Source of the DNA: Pollutimonas harenae
GTDB taxonomy: Bacteria; Pseudomonadota; Gammaproteobacteria; Burkholderiales; Burkholderiaceae_B
NCBI RefSeq assembly: GCF_004153685.1
Contig: NZ_SDQD01000001.1
Location: 1,116,001 to 1,180,000, forward strand
Reading direction: 5' to 3'
DNA: 64,000 nt
Shown: positions 18,456-27,021 of the stretch, in pieces
How positions within the stretch are numbered: position 1 is the first letter of the stretch
Layout of the letters: every line of letters starts with the position of its first letter
Translations under genes and position numbers: made by a program
The notes under the pieces: model-generated
The model's database searches: none
Told to the model about the DNA's origin: nothing
The model's input: only the letters and a program-made list of their open reading frames with translations

Positions 18456-18487
18456 CCTTGCCGCGATCTGTAAGGTTTGCGGCAAGG
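18456..18487 (-). terminator. Possible hairpin after dksA
   Basis: A 9 bp stem (18456-18464 with 18479-18487) lies 16 bases beyond the dksA stop on the minus strand. There is no clear T run, so termination is uncertain. Confidence 0.3.
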
Positions 18488-18502
18488 AAAAGCAAAAAGA
18501 GT

Positions 18503-18946
18503 TTAGTCTCCGTACAGTTTTTGACGCATTTCGCGGCGTTCTTGCGCTTCGAGTGACAAGGTGGCTGTGGGACGAGCCAGCAGGCGTGGAACGCCGATGG
18601 GTTCGCCGGTTTCTTCGCACCAGCCGTACTCGCCCGAGTCGATCAGCGTGATGGACTGCTGTACTTTCTTGAGCAGCTTGCGCTCGCGGTCGCGTGTACG
18701 CAGTTCAAGTGCGTGCTCTTCCTCGATGGTGGCACGATCGGCCGGATCGGGTACGAACTGGGTTTCGCGCAGGTTTTCGGTGGTGGCGTCGGCATTGTTC
18801 AGGATTTCCTGCTCAAGTTCTTTCAGGCGATTCCGGAAGAATGCCAGTTGATCCGCGTTCATGTATTCGGATTCGGGCATTGCCAACAACTCTTTTTCCG
18901 TCAGCAAACGACCCTGATTCTTTGTAGCGGCTGATTTGCTTGTCAT
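18503..18946 (-). CDS. dksA: RNA polymerase-binding transcription factor DksA
   Basis: This is the 147-residue partner of ppGpp that enters the RNA polymerase secondary channel. The coiled-coil tip DxxDxA is D67-D70-A72 (DPADRA). In the zinc-finger region only Cys110 of the four ligands remains; the others are Thr113, Ser131 and Ala134. The fold therefore cannot hold zinc in the usual way, a form I recall as common in Burkholderiales. The ATG at 18946 has a GAGGAAA site; an in-frame ATG at 18985 lacks one. It lies next to the zinc-homeostasis cluster. Confidence 0.95.
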   Translation of the reverse strand: MTSKSAATKNQGRLLTEKELLAMPESEYMNADQLAFFRNRLKELEQEILNNADATTENLRETQFVPDPADRATIEEEHALELRTRDRERKLLKKVQQSITLIDSGEYGWCEETGEPIGVPRLLARPTATLSLEAQERREMRQKLYGD

Positions 18947-19021
18947 GATGTTTCCTCTAATCTTGTAATGTTGGTGCCTGGTCAATCATAGTGCGCATTA
19001 ATGTTTGCGCAGTATGGCTTT

Positions 19022-20146
19022 TTAAACCAGGCAGTTTTCCAGTCCTTGGTTGAAAATGTCCTGGGGGAGTTTACGTCCGATGAATACCATTTTGGTATTA
19101 GGCTTTTCATTGGCTAGCCAAGGCTTGCCGGGTTCTGCGCCCATCATCATGTGCACGCCCTGAAAGAGCATGCGGCGATTGATACCTTTCAAATACAAAA
19201 TACCTTTGTAGCGCAGCAGATCGGGGCCATAGACCTGGACGATGCCGCCCAGAAATTCTTCGAGCCGCTCCGGATCAAAGGCTTTGTTGGATCGGAAAAC
19301 AAATGCTCCGATCTGGTCGTCGTGATGGGCGTGATGGTGATCGTGGTGGTGATGGCCGCAAGCGGGACCGCATTCGCCTTCATGATCGTGATCATGCCCG
19401 TGATCGTGGCCGTGATCGTGATCGTGGCCATGATCATGTTCATGGTCGTGCGCGGCGTCCGGGTGTACTTCGGCCAGAAATTCCGGATCGATGTCGAGAA
19501 TGGTGTTCAGATTGAAGCCGCTGATATCCAGCAAGACGGCCAGATCGGTTTCACCGAAATGGACGGGCGTAATGGAGGCGCGTGGATTGATGTGCACCAA
19601 GCGGGCACGCAGCGCCTGATAGTCTACCTCGTTGACCAGGTCTTTCTTGGAAATCAGGAGGCGATCGGCAAAGCCAACCTGCTTCTGGGCTTCTTCCTGC
19701 TTGTCCAGTGTTTCCATGCCGTGCTTGGCGTCGACCACGGTAATCACGGCGTCGAGCCGGTAGTAGTCGGCGATTTCGTCGTCCATGAAAAAGGTCTGGC
19801 ACACCGGGCCCGGATTGGCCATGCCGGTGGTTTCGATGATGACGCGCTCGAAATTCAGCTGACCCGCCTCGCGCTTGATGCGCAGGTCGTCCAGGGCGCG
19901 CATGAGGTCGCCGCGCACGGTGCAGCAGACGCAGCCGTTGCTGAGCTCGACGATTTCTTCTTCGCTGTCTTGGACCAGTAAGTCGTTATCGATGCTTTCT
20001 GGCCCGAATTCATTTTCGATGACAGCAATACGCCGGCCGTGATACTCGGTAAGAATGCGCTTGAGCAGCGTGGTTTTACCCGCACCCAAGAAACCGGTAA
20101 GGATGGTTACCGGAACCATTTTGTTTGCTTGAACAGCGGCTTTCAT
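19022..20146 (-). CDS. COG0523 (CobW/ZNG1-like) GTPase, probable zinc metallochaperone
   Basis: This is a 374-residue G3E GTPase. Walker A is G18FLGAGKT25, the metal motif CxCC is C72-V-C74-C75, SKKD stands for the guanine-specific motif, and a very long His/Asp stretch lies at about 232-280. The C-terminal CobW_C domain follows. Proteins of this set insert or deliver zinc when it is scarce. It lies immediately downstream of zur and close to znuCBA, which supports zinc over cobalt. The His tract is coded by GATCAC/CATGAT-type repeats. Confidence 0.9.
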   Translation of the reverse strand: MKAAVQANKMVPVTILTGFLGAGKTTLLKRILTEYHGRRIAVIENEFGPESIDNDLLVQDSEEEIVELSNGCVCCTVRGDLMRALDDLRIKREAGQLNFERVIIETTGMANPGPVCQTFFMDDEIADYYRLDAVITVVDAKHGMETLDKQEEAQKQVGFADRLLISKKDLVNEVDYQALRARLVHINPRASITPVHFGETDLAVLLDISGFNLNTILDIDPEFLAEVHPDAAHDHEHDHGHDHDHGHDHGHDHDHEGECGPACGHHHHDHHHAHHDDQIGAFVFRSNKAFDPERLEEFLGGIVQVYGPDLLRYKGILYLKGINRRMLFQGVHMMMGAEPGKPWLANEKPNTKMVFIGRKLPQDIFNQGLENCLV

Positions 20147-20284
20147 CTTGTGCCTCGCGAGCGCGATCCTGAGATCAGCCTGCCACCGGGTACAGCTTGC
20201 CTAGGGGAGGTTTTCTATAGGTAGCGCAGAAAAACTTAACGTGCGATTACATCACAGCATACGCTTTAGAGCAAACATATGCTG

Positions 20285-20755
20285 TCAATGTGTGTGCGAC
20301 CGGCAGTTTGCGCACAGGGCGCGCAGCTCGGTTTCGTGGCCTGACAGGGCAAAACCGGCGCTGGCGACTTTGTCGGCCAGTTGGCGGCTGAGGGCCGGAT
20401 CGCTGAGTTCGGCGACGGTGCCGCACTGGGTGCAGACGACCAGCAGGTCGTGGGGCTCGCCGGCAGCGTCCAGGCAGGCCGTCCAGGCGTTGATGGCGTC
20501 GAGCCGGTGTACCAAGCCTTCATCAACCAGGAAATCCAGGGCGCGATACACCGTGGGAGGCGCCGCGCCCGGCTGTACGCTGCGTATCAGGTCGAGCAGC
20601 TCGTAGGCCTTGACGCTGCGGTGCTGGGCCAACAGGATCTCGAGGACTTTGCGCCGTATGGGGGTCAGCTTTTTGCCGCGCTGGGCGCATAGCGATTCGG
20701 CAGTATGCAGCTTGGCCGCCAGGGCGGATGGCTGTGTCGAATGTTTGGCAGACAT
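20285..20755 (-). CDS. zur: Zinc uptake regulator, Fur family (Zur)
   Basis: This is a 156-residue Fur-family repressor. The winged helix covers about 25-85 (GKKLTPIRRKVLEIL; PPTVYRALDFLVDEGLV) and two CxxC pairs, C108/C111 and C148/C151, form the structural zinc site. A perfect Zur box sits upstream between it and znuC, so it should repress znuCBA and itself when zinc is ample. ATG 20755 gives the usual length; an in-frame ATG at 20809 would add 18 residues. Confidence 0.93.
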   Translation of the reverse strand: MSAKHSTQPSALAAKLHTAESLCAQRGKKLTPIRRKVLEILLAQHRSVKAYELLDLIRSVQPGAAPPTVYRALDFLVDEGLVHRLDAINAWTACLDAAGEPHDLLVVCTQCGTVAELSDPALSRQLADKVASAGFALSGHETELRALCANCRSHTH

Positions 20756-20839
20756 GAGCTGGGCTCTCGTTTCAGGGTCAATAAATATGGAATGCTCAAG
20801 GTCAAGCATCGCATAAACAGGATAAACTTGCCTATCTAA

Positions 20840-20857
20840 GTTATGTTATAACATAAC
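20840..20857. promoter_or_regulatory. Zur box
   Basis: GTTATGTTATAACATAAC is a perfect 18 bp palindrome and matches the proteobacterial Zur operator pattern. It lies between divergent zur and znuC and overlaps the promoter, so zinc-loaded Zur bound here would block transcription. Confidence 0.92.
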
Positions 20858-20869
20858 CAATGCTATAAT
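20841..20869 (+). promoter_or_regulatory. Promoter of the znu operon
   Basis: A perfect TATAAT -10 is at 20864-20869. A weak TTATGT -35 at 20841-20846, 17 bases upstream, is inside the Zur box, giving a direct repression mechanism. Confidence 0.7.
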
Positions 20870-20914
20870 TCCCTAATTCAAAAGCTCATTCCTGTCCTTT
20901 TCCCGACGGCCCTC

Positions 20915-21061
20915 ATGCATCGTTCTTCTTCTCCTGTCAGCGGTTTACGCCGATATCGCGGTTCTGCGCTGCTTGCTTCCAGCCTTCAGCGCATGCTGCG
21001 GGTCTTGCCGGCGGTGCTGTGCCTGTGGGCCCTGACAGGCTGGGCCATGGAGTGGTGGTAG
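20915..21061 (+). CDS. Possible 48-residue small protein ahead of znuC
   Basis: A short frame from ATG 20915 to TAG 21061 lies in the znu leader, downstream of the promoter and six bases before the znuC ATG. It encodes a basic N-terminus (MHRSSSPVSGLRRYRGS) followed by a hydrophobic segment (LRVLPAVLCLWALTGWAMEWW) that could be one membrane helix. No clear ribosome site and no family are recognised. It could be a small membrane protein, a leader peptide coupling translation to znuC, or chance. Confidence 0.4.
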   Translation: MHRSSSPVSGLRRYRGSALLASSLQRMLRVLPAVLCLWALTGWAMEWW

Positions 21062-21067
21062 TACGCC

Positions 21068-21784
21068 ATGTGCCATACCGCGATAGAACTTGACCAGGTG
21101 TCGCTGGGATGGCGCGATCGCATCGCCGTGCGTGATATCTCCGGAACCTTCGCGCGCGGCTCCATGACGGCCATCGTGGGGCCCAACGGCGCAGGCAAGT
21201 CAACGCTGATCAAAGGCATTATGGGTATGCTGAGCCCTTTGCGCGGACACATACGTCTGGCCAATGATTCCAGCGCTCACATGGCATGTCTGCCGCAGCA
21301 GGGCGAGCTCGATCGCAGCTTTCCCATCACGACTTACGATCTGGTTGCCATGGGTGCCTGGCGGCGTACCGGGTCCTGGAAGCGCTTCAAGGCCGCCGAG
21401 CATGATCGGGTTCAAAGCGCTCTCGAAGCCGTAGGCCTGGCAGATTTCGGGGCTCGTATCGTAGGTACTTTGTCGGGCGGACAGTTGCAGCGTGCGCTGT
21501 TTGCCCGATTATTGCTGCATGATGCCGACACTTTGCTGCTCGATGAGCCTTTTTCAGCGGTAGATCGCCACACTACTGAAGATTTGATGGCGGTGCTGCA
21601 GGCCTGGCATTCGGAAGGCCGCACGGTCATTGCCGTGTTGCACGACATGGAACTGGTGCGTGCCTGCTTCCCGCAGGCCTTGCTGATGGGAGGGCAGGCC
21701 GTTGCCTGGGGGCCCACGCCGCAGGTCCTGACACCCGAAAATCTGCACTTGGCGCGGCATCTGTGCGCAGGAGACTACCTGTGA
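21068..21784 (+). CDS. znuC: Zinc ABC transporter ATP-binding protein ZnuC
   Basis: This 238-residue ATPase of the high-affinity zinc importer has Walker A GPNGAGKS at 38-45, signature LSGGQLQR near 135-142, and Walker B LLLDEPFSAVD near 157-167. It is the first recognised gene of the znu operon, under the Zur box. Its stop overlaps the znuB start. Confidence 0.92.
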   Translation: MCHTAIELDQVSLGWRDRIAVRDISGTFARGSMTAIVGPNGAGKSTLIKGIMGMLSPLRGHIRLANDSSAHMACLPQQGELDRSFPITTYDLVAMGAWRRTGSWKRFKAAEHDRVQSALEAVGLADFGARIVGTLSGGQLQRALFARLLLHDADTLLLDEPFSAVDRHTTEDLMAVLQAWHSEGRTVIAVLHDMELVRACFPQALLMGGQAVAWGPTPQVLTPENLHLARHLCAGDYL

Positions 21785-22683
21785 TGTGGCTGGTCGACCT
21801 GTTGTTCGGGCCTTTTATCGAATACAGCTTCATGCGCCGGGCGCTGGCCGGTTCGCTGGCTTTGGCGTTTGCCGCGGGTCCACTGGGCGTATTCCTGGTG
21901 CTGCGTCGTATGAGCCTGATGGGTGACGCCATGGCACATGCCATTTTGCCGGGCGTGGCTGTGGGTTTTTTGACAGCAGGCCTGTCTTTGACGGCCATGA
22001 CCATAGGCGGCATGATTACCGGCCTGGTGGTGGCCATGCTGGCGGGCGCGGTGGCACGGCTGACTCCCCAACGCGAAGATGCCAGCTTTGCTGCTTTCTA
22101 CCTGGTGTCGCTAGGCCTGGGGGTGATGCTGGTTTCGCTGCGAGGCTCGAATATGGACTTGATCCATGTGCTGTTCGGCACGGTGTTGGGTCTGGACGAT
22201 GGCGCCTTACTGCTGGTAACCGCCGCATCCAGCATTACGCTGCTGGCTCTGGCCCTGATTTTCAGGCCTCTGGTGCTGGAGTGCCTGGATCCCTTGTTCC
22301 TGCGCAGCCAGGGCGCTGCAGGGTCGTTCATCCACATGCTGTTCCTGTTGCTGCTGGTCATGACGCTGGTTGCGGGCTTTCAGGTACTGGGTACGCTGAT
22401 GGTGGTCGGGATCATGATGCTTCCCGCCACCGCCGCCCGATTCTGGGCGGGTTCAGTTGGTCGGCAAATTGTGTTGTCGGCGGCGATTGGTGCCGTGGTC
22501 TCGTATATTGGCCTATTGTTTTCGTACTATGGCAATGTGCCTGCCTCACCCGCTATTATTATTGCGGCAGGATGTGTCTATTTTCTATCTGTTTTCTTTG
22601 GCCCTCACGGAGGGTTAATGCAGGCTGCGCGCCAGGCTCGGGCCCGCCGGCAACGTCTGTCCAGAATTTCGGAGAACTTTTAA
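21784..22683 (+). CDS. znuB: Zinc ABC transporter permease ZnuB
   Basis: This is a 299-residue inner-membrane permease of the ABC-3 family with about eight helices (RRALAGSLALAFAAGPLGVFLVLRR-type opening and GDAMAHAILPG motif). The start at 21784 overlaps the znuC stop (TGATG); an in-frame GTG at 21763 is less likely. It overlaps znuA by one base as TAATG. It carries zinc across the inner membrane with ZnuA and ZnuC. Confidence 0.93.
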   Translation: MWLVDLLFGPFIEYSFMRRALAGSLALAFAAGPLGVFLVLRRMSLMGDAMAHAILPGVAVGFLTAGLSLTAMTIGGMITGLVVAMLAGAVARLTPQREDASFAAFYLVSLGLGVMLVSLRGSNMDLIHVLFGTVLGLDDGALLLVTAASSITLLALALIFRPLVLECLDPLFLRSQGAAGSFIHMLFLLLLVMTLVAGFQVLGTLMVVGIMMLPATAARFWAGSVGRQIVLSAAIGAVVSYIGLLFSYYGNVPASPAIIIAAGCVYFLSVFFGPHGGLMQAARQARARRQRLSRISENF

Positions 22684-23744
22684 TGGCTATTCGCAAGCCT
22701 ATATCCAGCATGTATTCGGCTCTTGCTTCCTTTCATATGGGCCGCCGGCTCGTACTTGGCAGCATGTTGAGTGGTCTATTGATTGCCTCGGTGCCCGTGG
22801 CGCAGGCGGCCCAGGCACTTGCGCCGGCAAAACCCGTCAAGGTGGTGGCCACTTTTTCGATCCTGGGCGATATGGTCAAGGAAATCGGTGGTGAATATGT
22901 CGAGCTGACCACCATTGTTGGGCCGAATAGTGACGCGCACACTTTCGAACCCACTCCTGCCGATGTAAAGGCCTTGGCCGATGCCCAGGTTCTGGTGCTG
23001 AACGGCCTTGATTTTGAAGCCTGGTTACCCAGACTAATCCAATCGGCCGGGTTTCAGGGACAGCAGTTGCTGGCCTCGCAAGGCGTGTCGGTGCTTCATC
23101 TGAACCCTGCAGAGCAGGCGCACGACGATCACGGCAAGCATGCTGAGGCGCCGAAAGAGGCAGATGCCGCCGATGACCACGATCATCCACAGCATACGAG
23201 CGATGTCGACCCGCATGCCTGGCAAAGCCTGCAAAACGGCATTATCTATGCCCAGAATATCAGAGAGGGCTTGATCAAGGCGGCGCCGGCTCATCGCGCC
23301 TATTTCAAGGGTAGGGCCAGTGTATTCATCGAGCAAATGAAAAAGCTGGATGCCGAAATCAAACTGGCCTTTTCGGAAATACCCAAGAATAAGCGCAAGG
23401 TGATCAGCTCGCATGACGCATTCGGCTATTTTGCACAGGCTTATGGCGTTCATTTTGTTCCTCTGGCGGGGCTGTCCAGCCAGGCCGAACCATCGGCCAA
23501 GGAAATGGCCGCCGTCATCGATACCATCAAGCAAGAAGGCATCTCGGGCGTGTTTGCCGAAAATATGACGAGCTCCAGGCTGGCCAGCCAGATCGCACGT
23601 GAAACGGGGGCTGTGGTGGGCGGCACCTTGTATTCCGATGCGCTGGACGTGCCTGGCCAGCCGGCGGCCAGCTATCTGGGCTTGATAACCTGGAATGCAG
23701 GTCAGCTCATTTACGTACTGAAGGGTGGTCTGACCAAAGGTTAG
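22683..23744 (+). CDS. znuA: Zinc ABC transporter substrate-binding protein ZnuA
   Basis: This is a 353-residue periplasmic zinc-binding protein of the cluster A-I/TroA family. The signal sequence is long, ending near VAQAAQA, and a charged His/Asp-rich loop at about 145-178 (HDDHGKHAE, DDHDHPQH) is typical of zinc-specific members. Metal ligands include the His in NSDAHTFEP, the DPHAWQS His and the SSHDAFGYF His. It is the last gene of znuCBA and ends 12 bases before the convergent xerC. Confidence 0.93.
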   Translation: MAIRKPISSMYSALASFHMGRRLVLGSMLSGLLIASVPVAQAAQALAPAKPVKVVATFSILGDMVKEIGGEYVELTTIVGPNSDAHTFEPTPADVKALADAQVLVLNGLDFEAWLPRLIQSAGFQGQQLLASQGVSVLHLNPAEQAHDDHGKHAEAPKEADAADDHDHPQHTSDVDPHAWQSLQNGIIYAQNIREGLIKAAPAHRAYFKGRASVFIEQMKKLDAEIKLAFSEIPKNKRKVISSHDAFGYFAQAYGVHFVPLAGLSSQAEPSAKEMAAVIDTIKQEGISGVFAENMTSSRLASQIARETGAVVGGTLYSDALDVPGQPAASYLGLITWNAGQLIYVLKGGLTKG

Positions 23745-23756
23745 CGTGCTGCCTGC

Positions 23757-24713
23757 CTATTGCTGGCGCTTGCGGCCAGCGCGCGGGTGAGCCTGGTCGT
23801 AGGCCTGGGCCAGGTGCTGAAAATCCAGGCGTGTATAGATTTGCGTCGTCGAAATATTGGCATGGCCCAGCAACTCCTGCACAGCGCGTAAATCCTGGGC
23901 CGATTGCAGCATGTGGCTGGCAAAGCTGTGCCGTAAACCATGTGGGTGTACATGCACAGGCAAGCCCACCAGCGTAGCCAGTTTGTTCAACTGCAGTTGC
24001 ACGACGCGAGGCGAAATACGCTTGCCCCGCGCACCCAGAAACAAGGCGGCAGAGGCATTGGGGTCGGTTGATCCGGCCAGCAATTGATCACGCTTTTGCA
24101 GCCAGCGCTCCAGGGCGGCAATGGCCTTGCCGCCCAGCGGCACGCTACGTGTCTTGCCGCCCTTACCTTTCACGATTGCTTCCTGCTCTTCGAGCTGTAT
24201 CCAGCTTTGGGACTCATATTCGCCGTTGCGCGCATAGCGCCAGTCGAGGCTGACCAGCTCGGCCAGCCGCAAGCCGCTGGAATACAGCACTTCAAACATG
24301 GCTTGGTCGCGGCAGTCGATGGCGGTATCAGGCTCGGGCAGATTGGGTCGATCGAGCAATACCTGGGTTTGCTCGACTGATAGTGCTTTGGGCAGGCTGC
24401 GGGGGATTTTTGGTGCGCGCACTCCGGCTGCGGGGTTGGATTCCATGCCGGCTTGCGGGGCCCACCACTGAAAGAAACCACGCCAGGCTGCCAGGGCGCG
24501 CGCCAGGCTGCGCGGCTTCAGGCCTTGCGCATGCAAACGTGCGACAGCCTGGCGTATATGGCTTTCTGTGCATTGATCCAGCTTCAGGTCGGCGTGGCAC
24601 AGGATCAAATGATGCAGGTCTTGTCGATAGCCCGATAGCGTGTGAACGGAATAACGGCGGTGACCTTGCAAGTGTGCAAGCCATTGCTCCATGGGGGAGG
24701 GCAGGGCATGCAT
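23757..24713 (-). CDS. xerC: Tyrosine recombinase XerC
   Basis: This 318-residue site-specific recombinase resolves chromosome dimers at dif with XerD at septation. Catalytic residues are visible: Arg149 (SSGLRLAEL), Lys184 (VKGKGGK), His258 and Arg261 (HPHGLRHS), His284 (LGHANIS) and nucleophile Tyr293 (TTQIYT). The N-terminal SAM-like core-binding domain covers about 8-95. The position after DUF484 and dapF is the conserved proteobacterial arrangement, so it is a housekeeping Xer and not an integrase. Confidence 0.95.
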   Translation of the reverse strand: MHALPSPMEQWLAHLQGHRRYSVHTLSGYRQDLHHLILCHADLKLDQCTESHIRQAVARLHAQGLKPRSLARALAAWRGFFQWWAPQAGMESNPAAGVRAPKIPRSLPKALSVEQTQVLLDRPNLPEPDTAIDCRDQAMFEVLYSSGLRLAELVSLDWRYARNGEYESQSWIQLEEQEAIVKGKGGKTRSVPLGGKAIAALERWLQKRDQLLAGSTDPNASAALFLGARGKRISPRVVQLQLNKLATLVGLPVHVHPHGLRHSFASHMLQSAQDLRAVQELLGHANISTTQIYTRLDFQHLAQAYDQAHPRAGRKRQQ

Positions 24714-24722
24714 GACCTGCCC

Positions 24723-25409
24723 TCAGGCGTAGTCGTCAGGTTTGGCGGGCCCTTGCAGACGCAGCAGGCTGGCGCTGGCCAGACGATTGATCGTGTCAAG
24801 AAAAGCCGTGCCCATGTCGGGCGTAAAGCGCTCGACGTCGTCAGAGCCCAGCACCAGCAAGCCGATGGGTTCGCCGCTGCCATGGGGTCGCAGCGCAATC
24901 ATGGCCAGTGAAGCCGGCGGCATGCCCAGCCACGTTGCGGCTTCCTGGTCGGTGTAGGGGCCGCAATAAGGTGTGGTCAGCTCGCGGGCGTAAGACCGTA
25001 TGCTGTCGGTGACGTCCTGATTGAACTCGGTGTCTTGAAGGCCGGAAAGATCCCACAGCCGCAGGGCGATCGTAGACAGGTCGAACAGGTCGCCCAAGCT
25101 GCGTACGACATGGCCGGGCAGCTGAGTGGCGTCGTCTTCGGCCAGCATGCGACAGCACCAGTCCATCAGGGTGTTGGTAATGCGTTCATTGCCGCTGGCA
25201 TTGTGCACCAGCCCCGACAGTTTCCATTCAAGATCTTTGGCGCGGGCGCGCAGCGTCAGGATCTGGCGTTCACCCAGTGAAATGGCACGGGTCTCGTTGG
25301 GATGAGGCACACGCAAATTGGCGAATACCTCGGCGTGGTCCTGAAAGAAGGAAGGGTTTTCTTGCAAGAACTGCGCAATATGCTCGGAGGAAAGGCTGTC
25401 TGCACTCAT
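24723..25409 (-). CDS. DUF484 family protein (GAF-like)
   Basis: This is a 228-residue cytoplasmic protein with the DUF484 opening ([31 protein letters not shown]) and a GAF-like C-terminal half. Function is unknown. It lies between dapF and xerC as in many gamma- and betaproteobacteria. It overlaps the dapF stop by four bases and is nine bases from xerC. Confidence 0.92.
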   Translation of the reverse strand: MSADSLSSEHIAQFLQENPSFFQDHAEVFANLRVPHPNETRAISLGERQILTLRARAKDLEWKLSGLVHNASGNERITNTLMDWCCRMLAEDDATQLPGHVVRSLGDLFDLSTIALRLWDLSGLQDTEFNQDVTDSIRSYARELTTPYCGPYTDQEAATWLGMPPASLAMIALRPHGSGEPIGLLVLGSDDVERFTPDMGTAFLDTINRLASASLLRLQGPAKPDDYA

Positions 25410-26299
25410 GGCTGTAAAAAATCCTTGGTGGTTAACTGTTCGGTAAGCGTGTCGATGTCGACGCTGCCGGCAAACACCGTAACCGCTGGCCCGCTCATGT
25501 GCAAGAGGTTGTCGGCCCAGGTGATGGCCAGCGGACCGCCCCGGGTATGCACCAGGACCGGGCTGTCGAGCAGGCCACGGCGTATTCCGGCCACCGCCGC
25601 CGCGCAGGCGCCGGTACCGCAGGCCAATGTTTCACCCGCTCCGCGCTCATAGACGCGCAGCTTGATGGTGTGGCGGTCGAGTACTTGCATGAAGCCCGCA
25701 TTGACGCGCTGCGCAAAGCGCGGGTGAGATTCTATGAGTGGTCCGGCTGTGCCCACTGGCGCCGTTTGTATGTCGTCGACCAGCTGGACGGCATGCGGGT
25801 TGGAGATGGCGACCAACGAGAGTTGGACGTCATTGTGGCCAGGTAGGGGCAAGGCCCACAGGGTGTCGTCTGCGCAGGGTGTGGATTGCAGGCCTTGTAC
25901 GTCGAAGGCAAGCGCTTGGGGTTCGAATCGGGTCTGGCCCATTTCGACCGAGACGTCGCCGTTGCCGGTGCTGTCGAGGGTGATGATGCCGGATTTGATT
26001 TCGGCTCGCAGGGGGTTACGGCGCGACAGGCCTTGTTCGTGCACGAAGCGTACGAAGCAGCGGGCGCCGTTGCCGCAATGTTCGACTTCGCTGCCGTCGG
26101 CGTTGAAGATGCGGTAACGGAAGTCGGCTTCGGGGTGCAGGGGGGTGTCGACGAGGAGGATTTGGTCGGCGCCGATACCGAAATGGCGGTCGGCTAGCGC
26201 CCGCGCCCGTTCGGGGGTGAGGTCGATGTTTTGTCGCACGCCGTCGAGCACGACAAAGTCGTTGCCTGCGCCGTGCATTTTTACGAAGTTCCAGATCAT
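25406..26299 (-). CDS. dapF: Diaminopimelate epimerase DapF
   Basis: This 297-residue enzyme converts LL- to meso-diaminopimelate for lysine and peptidoglycan. The two catalytic cysteines are Cys75 ([12 protein letters not shown]) and the one in ACGTGACA near residue 232. It starts at ATG 26299 ([15 protein letters not shown]); the frame is open further upstream, but that part overlaps hairpin C and is not protein-like. It is first of the dapF-DUF484-xerC operon. Confidence 0.96.
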   Translation of the reverse strand: MIWNFVKMHGAGNDFVVLDGVRQNIDLTPERARALADRHFGIGADQILLVDTPLHPEADFRYRIFNADGSEVEHCGNGARCFVRFVHEQGLSRRNPLRAEIKSGIITLDSTGNGDVSVEMGQTRFEPQALAFDVQGLQSTPCADDTLWALPLPGHNDVQLSLVAISNPHAVQLVDDIQTAPVGTAGPLIESHPRFAQRVNAGFMQVLDRHTIKLRVYERGAGETLACGTGACAAAVAGIRRGLLDSPVLVHTRGGPLAITWADNLLHMSGPAVTVFAGSVDIDTLTEQLTTKDFLQP

Positions 26300-26450
26300 G
26301 ATGCTGACATTATCGCGGATTAGGTGGGGTTTGTCCGTGATTTTTGAGTTGTTGGTGCGCAGGTTGCTGCTGATGAGAAATATGCCACTTTTTTGATCGT
26401 GGCTGTAGGTAGGTAAGTTTTCTGTTGCTGGTATCACTGCGTTCTTGCGC

Positions 26451-26668
26451 GGTGCAGTCATGTGTCCGGGATGCCGCTCCGATCGCTGCGCCCCTCCTGC
26501 GGAGGGGTGCCCTTGCCCTGGTCTCACAGCGGGGTCGGACGCGAACTCGCCTGGGACAGTCCCCCGGACTGTCCCAGGCTCAGACAGCGCGTCCTCTTAG
26601 GCCCCCGCTTTGAGACCTGGGCTGCGGCTTGCTCAAACGTCGCTTTACCCCGGACACATGACTGCACC
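26451..26668. repeat. Giant hairpin element C
   Basis: This is a 218-base nested palindrome. The outer stem is a perfect 20 bp (26451-26470 with 26649-26668). Inner stems are 26515-26525/26612-26622 (one mismatch), 26528-26534/26603-26609, 26537-26543/26588-26594, and an 11 bp tip 26551-26561/26567-26577 with loop CCCCG. A side hairpin is at 26491-26497/26501-26507. The architecture matches the A/B family (outer stem, side hairpin, stepped inner stems) but the sequence does not. It lies upstream of dapF. Confidence 0.8.
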
Positions 26669-26729
26669 GTGTCATGACGGCAGGGGTGATACCCGCTGTC
26701 AATGGATTTTTGTACCCCAAGCCTGGCTC

Positions 26730-27010
26730 ATTCCTAAAAAGGCGTATGTGACGGGGGCTGTGCAGGCGACTCGCGCAAGCCGTTTCTGGTGGCTCGATCG
26801 AGGATGCAAGTGTGCGGCTGTTTGAGACCGACGGGTGTCGGGCCATTGGCCCGACCGGTCGAGTTCCGCACACGCCTCGATCGGGCCACCAGAAACGGGA
26901 AGCCCCTGGCTTTGCCAGGGGCCGCAGCGCGCCAAGCCGGAACAGCCCCCGTCACATACGCCTTTCTTAAGAACGAATTATCAGGAGGCCAAAAATCAGA
27001 GAACCAACAC
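26730..27010 (-). repeat. Giant hairpin element, family 1, copy B
   Basis: The second copy of the family, in reverse orientation to copy A, lies just past the stop of the minus-strand Bug-type gene. The outer stem is a perfect 24 bp (26738-26761 with 26942-26965). The inner 13 bp, 9 bp and 8 bp stems and the side hairpin of copy A are all present. On the minus strand the outer stem ends in a T5 run, so it could act as a terminator. Weak similarity to the copy A upstream flank extends to about 27010. Confidence 0.85.
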
Positions 27011-27021
27011 GGCAGAACAGA

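Larger units (their letters stand above)
26300..27021. other. 722-base gene-free stretch with two giant hairpins
   Basis: No convincing gene lies between dapF and the Bug-type protein gene. The stretch holds the dapF promoter region (26300-26450), hairpin C (26451-26668), a 69-base spacer and hairpin B (26738-26965). Short open frames here follow the palindromes and are not supported as genes. Confidence 0.8.

Noticed and set aside
19340-19450. Apparent short repeats rich in GATCAC/CATGAT
   Set aside because: They encode the His/Asp tract of the COG0523 GTPase; codon repetition explains them, not a CRISPR or DNA repeat.
23757-24713. xerC as a phage or island integrase
   Set aside because: The dapF-DUF484-xerC order, length and lack of att-like repeats or phage genes show the housekeeping recombinase.
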